Origin: Bacillota bacterium
GTDB taxonomy: Bacteria > Bacillota > Syntrophomonadia > Syntrophomonadales > Syntrophomonadaceae
Length of the DNA stretch: 5,673 nt
NCBI GenBank assembly: GCA_023395515.1
Contig: JAEWZB010000016.1
Span: 1 to 5,673, forward strand
Direction of reading: 5' to 3'
Numbering within the stretch: position 1 is the stretch's first letter; every line of letters begins with the position of its first letter. Under the pieces are notes generated by a model. The model worked only from the letters and a program-made list of their open reading frames with translations. It did not search any database and had not been told where the DNA came from. Shown one piece after another: positions 1 through 4,823 of the stretch. The position numbers and the translations under genes were made by a program.

Positions 1-61
1 CCATTAGACTGCCGATTAATGAGGAATATAAAATATGGGTAAATATCAGTTCCAGATTCAT
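1..61 (-). CDS. N-terminus of probable M56/BlaR1-type membrane sensor protease (partial, runs off the window)
   Basis: Only the first 20 codons are present. The ATG at 61-59 opens a frame beginning MNLELIFTHILYSS and continuing hydrophobic to the window edge, as expected for the first transmembrane helix of a polytopic membrane protein. An AAGGGGAT ribosome binding site lies 9 bases upstream (71-78). The start is 40 bases after the stop of a BlaI/MecI-family repressor on the same strand, the usual position of its partner, an M56-family (BlaR1/MecR1) zinc metalloprotease that senses a signal and triggers cleavage of the repressor. The coding start, ribosome binding site and hydrophobicity are seen directly. 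The M56 identity is inferred from position, because the catalytic HExxH motif lies outside the window. Another small membrane protein is possible. Confidence 0.6.
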   Translation of the reverse strand, partial: MNLELIFTHILYSSLIGSLM

Positions 62-70
62 TAATTAACT

Positions 71-78
71 ATCCCCTT
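71..78 (-). promoter_or_regulatory. Ribosome binding site of the partial membrane protein gene
   Basis: On the minus strand this reads AAGGGGAT, 9 bases before the ATG at 61. It supports a real translated gene at the window edge, where only 20 codons are visible. Confidence 0.55.
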
Positions 79-101
79 TTTTAAAATAGATATTTAGTCA
101 C

Positions 102-476
102 CTATGAGCGCTTTTTCTCTTCTAAAAGCTTTTGTAAACGGGCAATTTCCTGATCAGATAATAGCTCTTCCTCCAAGAAATTAGCGAAAAGCTTAACTGT
201 CGCACCGTCATAGACTCTTTCCAGAAAACTCTTGCTTTCCGCCATTACACATTCCTTTTCCGTCAGTAAAGGAAAGTAGGTATAACTTCGGCCATTCTTT
301 TCATAGCCTAAAGCACCCTTTTTAAGCAGCCGGTTAATAAAAGTTTTTATAGTTTGATCTGTCCAGTTCATAGGGATAGCTAAAGCAGCAATAATTTCTT
401 CAGATTTCACCGGATGGTTTTTCCAAACATATTTCATAATCTCCCATTCCGCATCAGATATTTTCGGTATACTCAA
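102..476 (-). CDS. BlaI/MecI-family transcriptional repressor
   Basis: This 124-residue protein is the usual length for BlaI/MecI winged-helix repressors. Residues 4-70 form the DNA-binding domain: a first helix with DAEWEIMKYVW, a recognition region NWTDQTIKTFINRLLKKG, and a wing with GRSYTYFPL. Residues 71-124 form the helical dimerisation region. Aligned by eye with staphylococcal BlaI/MecI, N99-F100 falls on the Asn-Phe bond that the sensor protease cleaves, and the following LEEELLSDQEI matches the family. The start is a TTG; GGAGGG at 483-488 lies 6 bases upstream and no better start exists. Two TACATATGTA operators cover its own promoter, so it very probably represses itself and the downstream membrane protein gene. 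Whether the inducer is a beta-lactam or some other envelope or copper-type signal cannot be told, because many clostridial BlaI homologues are unrelated to resistance. Confidence 0.93.
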   Translation of the reverse strand: MSIPKISDAEWEIMKYVWKNHPVKSEEIIAALAIPMNWTDQTIKTFINRLLKKGALGYEKNGRSYTYFPLLTEKECVMAESKSFLERVYDGATVKLFANFLEEELLSDQEIARLQKLLEEKKRS

Positions 477-495
477 TTATCACCCTCCAAACAAC

Positions 496-545
496 TTATT
501 GTTTACATATGTAATCTTACTTAAGATTACATATGTAAACAATAA
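496..545. repeat. 50-bp near-perfect inverted repeat holding two BlaI-type operators
   Basis: The arms are 24 bases each (496-519 and 522-545), perfectly complementary, with a 2-base centre (CT). Each arm contains its own perfect 12-bp palindrome TTACATATGTAA, at 503-514 and 527-538, with centres 24 bp apart. The core TACATATGTA fits the TACA/TGTA operator recognised by BlaI/MecI repressors. One operator overlaps the predicted -10 region of the repressor promoter and the other lies just downstream of the predicted transcription start. Repressor dimers bound at both sites would block initiation. Confidence 0.9.
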
Positions 546-552
546 AAGTCAA
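524..552 (-). promoter_or_regulatory. Predicted sigma-A promoter of the BlaI-family repressor gene
   Basis: On the minus strand TTGACT (547-552) is a good -35 box. It is followed after 17 bases by TAATCT (524-529), a weak -10. The -10 lies inside the right-hand operator arm, which fits repression by occlusion. The weak -10 makes the exact start site uncertain. Confidence 0.5.
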
Positions 553-583
553 GTATCTATTAGAACTTTTTACTAATCATGGG

Positions 584-657
584 TCAGGGGTAACGCACAC
601 CTCACCCTTAAGGGCGAAGCCCTTAGTACTCCTTACTCCTCACTCCTCACCCCTCAC
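584..657. repeat. Heptamer-repeat and foldback element (short repetitive element)
   Basis: On the plus strand 627-654 holds four heptamers in tandem, TACTCCT, TACTCCT, CACTCCT and CACCCCT (consensus YACYCCT), followed by a partial CAC. Just before them is a perfect 7-bp hairpin with a 3-base loop, TAAGGGC-GAA-GCCCTTA (609-625). The ends TCAGGGGT (584-591) and ACCCCTCA (649-656) are inverted with one mismatch, so the whole stretch can fold back on itself. It encodes nothing evident. It resembles the short tandem or palindromic repeats dispersed between genes in many bacteria, but one copy cannot prove that it is dispersed. Confidence 0.6.
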
Positions 658-673
658 AATTAAACAAAAGGGC

Positions 674-709
674 ATACAAAAAGCCTTCCCATAAATAATG
701 AGAAGGCTT
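674..709 (-). terminator. Intrinsic terminator of the rplM-rpsI transcript
   Basis: On the minus strand AAGCCTTCTCAT pairs with the 12 bases ATGGGAAGGCTT (one G-U pair) around a 5-base loop, stem 681-709. A T-rich run, CTTTTTGT including the stem end, follows. It begins 17 bases after the rpsI stop codon. The plus strand has no T-run after the stem, so it terminates only in the minus direction. Confidence 0.92.
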
Positions 710-726
710 GGTGATATACAAATATC

Positions 727-1119
727 TTAACGTTTGGAGAATTGGGGCGCTTTTCTGGCTTTGTGTAAGCCGTATTTTTTTCTTTCTTTCATACGTGGAT
801 CACGAGTTAGGTATCCTGCTCTTCTTAACCCCGATCTTAATTCAGGATTAGCTTTAATTAAAGCCCGGGCAATACCTAATTGTACCGAACCTGCTTGTCC
901 GGTAACACCGCCACCATGTACACGGCAAATTATATCGAATCTACCTGCCATACTGGTAAGTTCTAAAGGTTGTTGAACAATTAGGCGGCTAGTTTTATTA
1001 GGGAAAAAATCTTCAAAAGTTCTATCATTAATAATGATGGTGCCATCGCCTGGTACTAGTCTTACTCTAGCTACAGCCTTTTTTCTTCTGCCGGTTCCCC
1101 AGTATTGTACCTTAGCCAT
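727..1119 (-). CDS. rpsI: 30S ribosomal protein S9
   Basis: This 130-residue protein is of normal length for bacterial S9, a small-subunit head protein whose C-terminal tail reaches the P-site tRNA. The family marks are the N-terminal YWGTGRRKKAVARVRL, the central RVHGGGVTGQAGSVQLGIARAL and the basic C-terminus ending in the invariant SKR. The ATG start has AAGGAGGA 6 bases upstream. That ribosome binding site overlaps the rplM stop codon (TAAGGAGG), so translation of the two genes is probably coupled. It is the last gene of its transcript; an intrinsic terminator follows at once. Confidence 0.98.
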   Translation of the reverse strand: MAKVQYWGTGRRKKAVARVRLVPGDGTIIINDRTFEDFFPNKTSRLIVQQPLELTSMAGRFDIICRVHGGGVTGQAGSVQLGIARALIKANPELRSGLRRAGYLTRDPRMKERKKYGLHKARKAPQFSKR

Positions 1120-1131
1120 AGTCTGTCCTCC

Positions 1132-1566
1132 TTACCCTCTGAGTTCGCGAACTTCAGGCATTTGTGCTTGATGTGGATGTTCGCTGCCTCTATATACTTT
1201 TAACTTAGTAAACATTTTTCTGCCTAAACGATTATGAGGTAACATACCTTTAATCGCAGCTTCAACAGCTTTTTCAGGTTTCTTGTCTAATAAATTTCTG
1301 TAGGTCATTTCCTTTAAGCCACCTGGATATCCACTGTGGCGGCGGTACATCTTTTGATCAAGTTTATTTCCGGTTAAAATAATTTTATCCGCATTTATTA
1401 CTATTACAAAATCACCAGTGTCAACATGAGGAGTATAAATCGGTTTATGTTTTCCTCTTAATATTGAGGCAACTTCTGATGCAAGTCGGCCTAGAGTTTG
1501 TCCACTGGCATCTATTACATACCATTTGCGTTCAACTTCTAATGGCTTAGCCATGTATGTTTTCAC
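1132..1566 (-). CDS. rplM: 50S ribosomal protein L13
   Basis: This 144-residue protein has full-length L13 features: MKTYMAKPLEVERKWYVIDA at the N-terminus, the TLGRLAS segment, RRHSGYPGGLK near residue 80, and KGMLPHNRLGRKMF around 107-119. L13 is an early-assembling large-subunit protein that binds 23S rRNA. The start is a GTG at 1566-1564, 7 bases after AGGAGG. This gives the MKTYMAK N-terminus typical of the family; the internal ATG at codon 5 would lose conserved residues. An out-of-frame ATG directly followed by TGA overlaps the GTG. The gene has its own promoter and a structured leader, and it precedes rpsI by 12 bases, the standard L13-S9 pair. Confidence 0.98.
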   Translation of the reverse strand: MKTYMAKPLEVERKWYVIDASGQTLGRLASEVASILRGKHKPIYTPHVDTGDFVIVINADKIILTGNKLDQKMYRRHSGYPGGLKEMTYRNLLDKKPEKAVEAAIKGMLPHNRLGRKMFTKLKVYRGSEHPHQAQMPEVRELRG

Positions 1567-1579
1567 ATTTGTCCCTCCT
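1563..1579 (-). promoter_or_regulatory. rplM start region: ribosome binding site with an overlapping ATG-stop
   Basis: AGGAGGG (1573-1579) is followed by an ATG at 1568-1566 whose next codon is TGA, giving a one-codon frame. The true GTG start shares the G of this ATG. Spacing from AGGAGG is 5 bases to the ATG and 7 to the GTG, so the GTG is better placed and is the only start that gives L13. Confidence 0.7.
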
Positions 1580-1650
1580 GTGTGTCATATGCCAGCCTTA
1601 TTATGTTTTCCTGGGAACGGGGCAGAACCAAGGCACATTTTAAGACTACC
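1567..1650 (-). ncRNA. Putative L13 (rplM) autoregulatory leader
   Basis: About 84 bases lie between the predicted transcription start and the rplM start codon. They can form a closing stem, ATGTGCC (1638-1632) with GGCATAT (1593-1587), 7 pairs including one G-U. A competing helix GCCTT (1634-1630) with AAGGC (1599-1595) shares bases with it, so two folds are possible just upstream of the ribosome binding site. Low-GC Gram-positive bacteria are known to carry an L13 leader RNA in this position, thought to bind L13 and reduce expression of rplM-rpsI. The pairing is seen in the sequence. Assignment to that RNA family is inferred from position and was not tested with a covariance model. Confidence 0.5.
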
Positions 1651-1657
1651 TATTTAT

Positions 1658-1685
1658 ATTATCGAAAAGTAGCTACCCTTGTCAA
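1658..1685 (-). promoter_or_regulatory. Sigma-A promoter of rplM-rpsI
   Basis: The minus strand has a perfect -35 box TTGACA (1680-1685), a 16-base spacer, and GATAAT (1658-1663), five of six bases of the -10 consensus. Transcription should start near 1650. The 50 or so bases upstream of the -35 are very rich in A and T, which may act as an UP element. This fits a strong ribosomal-protein promoter. Confidence 0.85.
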
Positions 1686-1771
1686 GAATTCCAGCATTTT
1701 TCATTCTATTTAAATAATAATTTTTATACTTAAAAACCTAATTATTTATCCCTTTTGACCTAAAGCCCCTA

Positions 1772-2506
1772 TTAATACTTTACTTCCATAAGGTATAACC
1801 CTTGTGGGGGCGCAGTAAAACCTGCCCGGGAGCGGTCTTTAGCCTCAATAATATCTTTTATCTGTTCGGCAGGAATGTTTCCTCTTCCTACTTCTAATAG
1901 AGTTCCCATTATTATTCTTACCATATTATATAAAAATCCATCTGCTTCAATTTCCAAGTTTAAATAGGAACCTTCTTCTTTTATATTACAATTCATAACC
2001 TGGCGTTCAAAGGTTTTAACCGAAGAGCCGCTGGCACAAAAAGATTTAAAATTATGCCGGCCGGTTATTAAGCGGCAAGCTTGCTGCATCTCTATAATAG
2101 CTAAAGGCTCGGTCATACATAAAGCATAGTTGCGTAAAAACGTCCGGCCTCTTACTTGTCTATATAGCTGATACTTATATCTTTTAGCCACTGCATCATA
2201 ACGGGGATGAAAGTCTAAAGCAGCTAGCTCGCTGGCTATAACCCTTATATCCGGAGGCAGAACACTATTTAAGGCAAATTTCCATTTATCGGCGGGAATA
2301 CTGCTTTTGGTATCGAATACTACCACCTGACCCAGGGCATGAACCCCGGTATCGGTACGCCCCGCACTAGTTAAGGTACTGCGCCGGCCTACTAGTTTAT
2401 TAATCCCGGCTTCTATTTCTTCCTGGATGGTATGGGCATTGTTTTGGATTTGAAAACCATGGTAATTACTGCCATCATATTCGATAGTCAACTTGATTCT
2501 ATGCAT
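1772..2506 (-). CDS. truA: tRNA pseudouridine(38-40) synthase
   Basis: TruA converts uridines at positions 38-40 of the tRNA anticodon arm to pseudouridine. From the ATG at 2506 the protein is 244 residues, the normal length. It opens with RIKLTIEYDGSNYHGFQIQ and carries the catalytic-loop motif SAGRTDTGVHALGQ with the nucleophile Asp52. The conserved KRYKYQLY lies near 109-115, DGFLYNMVRIIMGTL at 189-203, and the C-terminal RAGFTAPPQGLYLMEV. A longer in-frame GTG start at 2554 would add 16 residues (MEQFCFAYKHKLQGEK) not expected in the family; AGGGAG lies 5 bases before the ATG, so the shorter start is preferred. It sits between rplQ and rplM-rpsI, a common clostridial order, but the ecf genes that often precede it are missing. 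Confidence 0.97.
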   Translation of the reverse strand: MHRIKLTIEYDGSNYHGFQIQNNAHTIQEEIEAGINKLVGRRSTLTSAGRTDTGVHALGQVVVFDTKSSIPADKWKFALNSVLPPDIRVIASELAALDFHPRYDAVAKRYKYQLYRQVRGRTFLRNYALCMTEPLAIIEMQQACRLITGRHNFKSFCASGSSVKTFERQVMNCNIKEEGSYLNLEIEADGFLYNMVRIIMGTLLEVGRGNIPAEQIKDIIEAKDRSRAGFTAPPQGLYLMEVKY

Positions 2507-2576
2507 TTTTTCTCCCTGTAACTTATGCTTATAAGCAAAACAAAATTGCTCCACTCTACCAGCTTTTTAAAATCCC

Positions 2577-2611
2577 ATAAAAGATAAGGAGGATGTTTTG
2601 CAAACTCCTCC
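2577..2611 (-). terminator. Possible intrinsic terminator upstream of truA
   Basis: On the minus strand GGAGGA-GTTT pairs with AAAC-A-TCCTCC: 10 base pairs with one bulged A and a 3-base GCA loop, stem 2588-2611. A broken T-run, TTATCTTTTAT, follows. It would end or attenuate the long ribosomal-protein transcript before truA. The interrupted T-run makes termination efficiency uncertain. Confidence 0.55.
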
Positions 2612-2659
2612 ATTGATACCATTTCAAGAGCCGTATCAACCCTTTACGTATTCCATTAG

Positions 2660-2699
2660 AAGATAAGCCCCAGGTTGCTTAAACCAAAGGCTTCATCCT
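2660..2699 (-). other. Long imperfect RNA hairpin in the rplQ-truA spacer
   Basis: On the minus strand AGGAT (2699-2695) pairs with ATCTT (2664-2660). After a bulged G, AAGCCTT (2693-2687) pairs with GGGGCTT (2671-2665). One T-T mismatch separates this from GGTT (2685-2682) paired with AACC (2676-2673) around a 5-base loop. This gives 16 pairs, three of them G-U. The G-U pairs exist only in minus-strand RNA, which favours a transcript-strand structure. No T-run follows, so it is not a standard terminator. Its function is unknown; it could be a processing or stability element, or debris of lost sequence. Confidence 0.4.
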
Positions 2700-2762
2700 T
2701 TTTAGAAGCTTTTCTCCCCATCATAGCTAAAAACTCCCCTTTATTATGTTTAAAGTTATGTT

Positions 2763-2822
2763 TTACACTATCGGTTCAATACCGAGGAGATAAGTATAAG
2801 ATACATCTTCTAAACGAATCAT
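2763..2822 (-). pseudogene. Relic of an EcfA-type ATPase gene (first 19 codons)
   Basis: Starting 11 bases after the rplQ stop, an ATG opens the frame MIRLEDVSYTYLLGIEPIV and then stops. The first eleven residues match the usual N-terminus of EcfA/CbiO ATPases of energy-coupling-factor vitamin transporters (pattern M-I-x-L-E-x-V-S-Y-x-Y, the first strand and the aromatic A-loop). In many Clostridia and Bacilli ecfA1-ecfA2-ecfT stand exactly here, between rplQ and truA. No Walker A motif or other ATPase part follows in any frame before truA. The simplest reading is deletion of the ecf genes leaving only the 5' end. A chance match or a small leader peptide cannot be excluded from 19 residues. 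Confidence 0.5.
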
Positions 2823-2833
2823 ACCCTACCCGT

Positions 2834-3175
2834 TTAGTCAACCAGTTCTAATATTACCATGGGAGCACCATCTCCCTTGCGGTAGCCAGTTTTAATTATA
2901 CGAGTATATCCACCGGGACGATCAGTATAACGACCTGCTATCTCGGTAAAAAGCTTATTTACAATGTTTTCGGTGGTAATATAAGCTAGAGCTTGCCTTC
3001 TGGCATGCAAATCACCCCTTTTACCTAGGGTAATCATTTTATCGGCAATCTTTTTTATATCTTTAGCTCTAGTTTCAGTAGTAGTAATCTTACCAGTTTC
3101 AAATAAAGAGGTGACTGAGTTTCTAAGCAATGCTCTTCTCTGATCACTTCTTAAGCCCATTCTACGATAACTCAA
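2834..3175 (-). CDS. rplQ: 50S ribosomal protein L17
   Basis: This 113-residue protein has the usual Firmicutes length for L17, a large-subunit protein near the exit tunnel. It shows the family sequence YRRMGLRSDQRRALLRN at the N-terminus, the TTTETRAKDIKKIADKMITLGKRGDLHARRQAL stretch (given here only to mark residues 32-64) and the C-terminal GGYTRIIKTGYRKGDGAPM with LELVD at the end. The start is a TTG, 7 bases after AAGGAGGG (3182-3189); the first ATG, at codon 6, would remove the conserved SYRRM. It follows rpoA by 15 bases and closes the alpha operon. Confidence 0.98.
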   Translation of the reverse strand: MSYRRMGLRSDQRRALLRNSVTSLFETGKITTTETRAKDIKKIADKMITLGKRGDLHARRQALAYITTENIVNKLFTEIAGRYTDRPGGYTRIIKTGYRKGDGAPMVILELVD

Positions 3176-3190
3176 AAGGGTCCCTCCTTT

Positions 3191-4141
3191 CTAATCTTCG
3201 GGTTTCTTAAAAGCTAAATCCAGCTCTTTAAGTTTTCGTTCTATCTCTTCTAACGATTTTTGGCCTAAGTTTCTAATTTTGCTCATTTCTTCACGGGTTT
3301 TCTCAATAAGATCCCCCACGGTATTTATATTAGCTCGCTTAAGACCGTTAGAAGCCCGAACGGATAATTCTAATTCTTCAATGGACATTTCCAGGACTTT
3401 GTCCTTCTTTTCTTCTTCTTTTTCTACTAATATTTCAACTTCAGCATAAGTATCATCAATTTCAGTAAAGAGTTTCAGGTACTCGATTAAAATCTGGGCT
3501 GATAGACTAATTGACTCCTCGGGACTTATACTGCCATTAGTCCAAACTTCTAGAGTTAGACTATCATAGTCAGTTCTTTTTCCCACCCGAGCATTATCAA
3601 TATTATAATTAACCCGGGTTACAGGAGTATAGATCGAATCAATAGGAATTAACCCTACTATGTCATCATTTTTAATCGGTTGTTGATCAGCACTGACATA
3701 ACCCCGGCCTCTTTCGATGGTAAGTTCCATAACCAGCTTAGCGCCTTCATCTAAAGTTGCTATGTGCAAGTCAGGATTTAATACTTCGACTTCAGCATCA
3801 GGTTTAATATCACCGGCCGTCAACTTTTTAGGGCCTACCTGTTCAAATCTAATGATTTTGCGTTCTGAACCATCATAACGTAAAATCATTTTTTTAATAT
3901 TTAGGATCAGCTCAGTAGTATCCTCAACTATATTAGGCATAGCTGAAAACTCGTGCAAGACTCCATCAATCTTAATAGAAGTCACGGCTGCACCAGGTAA
4001 AGATGATAAAAGTACTCTTCTAAGCGAATTGCCCAGGGTAGTTCCATACCCTCTTTCTAATGGTTCAATAACAAATTTGCCATAATTCTCTTCTGCTATT
4101 TTCTCTACGCAATCGATCCTAGGTTTTTCCATCTCTAGCAT
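3191..4141 (-). CDS. rpoA: DNA-directed RNA polymerase subunit alpha
   Basis: This 316-residue protein matches the length of Bacillus alpha. The N-terminal domain (about 1-232) dimerises and nucleates polymerase assembly. It carries the signature LERGYGTTLGNSLRRVLLSS (28-47), the LNPDLHIATL segment (121-130) and GLIPIDSIYTPVTRVNY (163-179). An acidic, lysine-rich linker (238-249) leads to the C-terminal domain (about 250-310), which contacts UP-element DNA and activators. There R262 and N265 match the key DNA-contacting Arg265 and Asn268 of Escherichia coli alpha, and the helix-hairpin-helix RNLGQKSLEEI is intact. The ATG has AAGGAGGGG 9 bases upstream; a second ATG at codon 4 is possible but less well placed. 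It lies between rpsD and rplQ as usual. Confidence 0.98.
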   Translation of the reverse strand: MLEMEKPRIDCVEKIAEENYGKFVIEPLERGYGTTLGNSLRRVLLSSLPGAAVTSIKIDGVLHEFSAMPNIVEDTTELILNIKKMILRYDGSERKIIRFEQVGPKKLTAGDIKPDAEVEVLNPDLHIATLDEGAKLVMELTIERGRGYVSADQQPIKNDDIVGLIPIDSIYTPVTRVNYNIDNARVGKRTDYDSLTLEVWTNGSISPEESISLSAQILIEYLKLFTEIDDTYAEVEILVEKEEEKKDKVLEMSIEELELSVRASNGLKRANINTVGDLIEKTREEMSKIRNLGQKSLEEIERKLKELDLAFKKPED

Positions 4142-4175
4142 TTAATCTATCCCCTCCTTCTTAGAGGTTTTTATT

Positions 4176-4805
4176 TTATCTAGAGTATAGCTCAACAATT
4201 AACTGCTCACTAATTGGAGTATCAATTTGTTCTCTAATTGGGTAAGCCAGAACATTGCCGGCTAAGTTTTCTACATCAACACTCAGCCACTCGGGCGGAG
4301 TTTTGTAGGTAGCCTGTTCTTTCATTTCCTGGAATTTATCTGATGATTTACTCTTATCTCTTACTTGGATTACATCGCCTACTTTAACCAACATGGAAGG
4401 AATATTAGCTTTTTTACCGTTTATGGTAAAATGCCCATGAGTTACTAGTTGGCGGGCTTCCTTTCTGGAGGAAGCAAATCCTAATCTATATACAATATTG
4501 TCTAGTCTTCTTTCAATTAAAATTAAAAGATTTTCGCCGGTAATTCCTTTTTGGCGTTCGGCCTTCTCAAAATACTTACGGAATTGTTTTTCAAGTATTC
4601 CATAAGTTCTTCTCATTTTTTGTTTTTCTCTTAGCTGAATACCATATTCACTAGGTTTTTGTCTACGGCCTTGTCCGTGTACACCTGGTGCATAAGGTCT
4701 TCTTTCGACCGCACACTTTTCAGAATAACACCTATCCCCTTTTAGAAATAGCTTTTCTCCTTCCCGGCGGCACTGGCGACAAACTGATTCAGTATATCTT
4801 CCCAC
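4176..4805 (-). CDS. rpsD: 30S ribosomal protein S4, zinc-binding form
   Basis: S4 is a primary 16S rRNA-binding protein that nucleates assembly of the small-subunit body. The 209-residue chain starts MGRY and carries C9-x2-C12-x13-C26-x4-C31, the four-cysteine zinc site of the C+ form known from Thermus. The S4 RNA-binding domain follows at about 98-162 (RRLDNIVYRLGFASSRKEARQLVTHGHFTING), and the C-terminus ends in the family-typical ELYSR. The start is a GTG 11 bases after AAGGAGG; the closer ATG at 4814 runs into TAA after two codons. Bacillus subtilis keeps a zinc-free rpsD elsewhere; location in the alpha operon between rpsK and rpoA is usual for Clostridia. Confidence 0.98.
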   Translation of the reverse strand: MGRYTESVCRQCRREGEKLFLKGDRCYSEKCAVERRPYAPGVHGQGRRQKPSEYGIQLREKQKMRRTYGILEKQFRKYFEKAERQKGITGENLLILIERRLDNIVYRLGFASSRKEARQLVTHGHFTINGKKANIPSMLVKVGDVIQVRDKSKSSDKFQEMKEQATYKTPPEWLSVDVENLAGNVLAYPIREQIDTPISEQLIVELYSR

Positions 4806-4823
4806 TTAAACCATTACCTCCTT
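4803..4823 (-). promoter_or_regulatory. rpsD start region: ribosome binding site with a two-codon minigene
   Basis: AAGGAGGT (4816-4823) overlaps the rpsK stop codon (TAAGGAGG). It is followed by ATG-GTT-TAA and then directly by the GTG start of S4 in the same frame. The ATG is only 2 bases from AAGGAGG, too close for good initiation, while the GTG is 11 bases away. The family N-terminus MGRY fixes the GTG as the start. Confidence 0.7.

Noticed and set aside
627..657. Heptamer tract considered as a CRISPR fragment
   Set aside because: The units are 7 bases with no spacers, so it is a simple tandem repeat.
734..976. Plus-strand open frame of 80 codons
   Set aside because: It lies wholly antisense to rpsI, has no ribosome binding site or recognisable domain, and rpsI is certain.
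2507..2554. Upstream GTG start that would lengthen TruA by 16 residues
   Set aside because: The extension is not typical of TruA, and the ATG at 2506 has AGGGAG 5 bases upstream and gives the normal 244-residue protein.
2528..2570. Possible truA promoter with TATAAG as the -10 box
   Set aside because: The hexamer 16-18 bases upstream (around GAGTGG) does not resemble a -35 box, and the TATAAG lies inside a chance GCTTATAAGC palindrome.
2488..2622. Minus-strand 44-codon frame (MVSMEEFAKHPPYLLWDFKK...) before truA
   Set aside because: It looks protein-like, but its EEFAKHPP part is encoded by the two arms of the terminator-like hairpin, it lacks a convincing ribosome binding site, and it runs into truA in another frame. 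Probably chance.
2656..2724. Minus-strand 22-codon frame (MMGRKASKKDEAFGLSNL...) with AAGGGGAG upstream
   Set aside because: It has an acceptable ribosome binding site, but the frame coincides with the long hairpin, is very short and matches no family known to me. Not called as a gene, though a small peptide cannot be excluded.
2771..2785. Small hairpin TCGGT-TCAAT-ACCGA within the ecfA-like remnant
   Set aside because: Only five pairs and no T-run; too weak to call a regulatory element or terminator.
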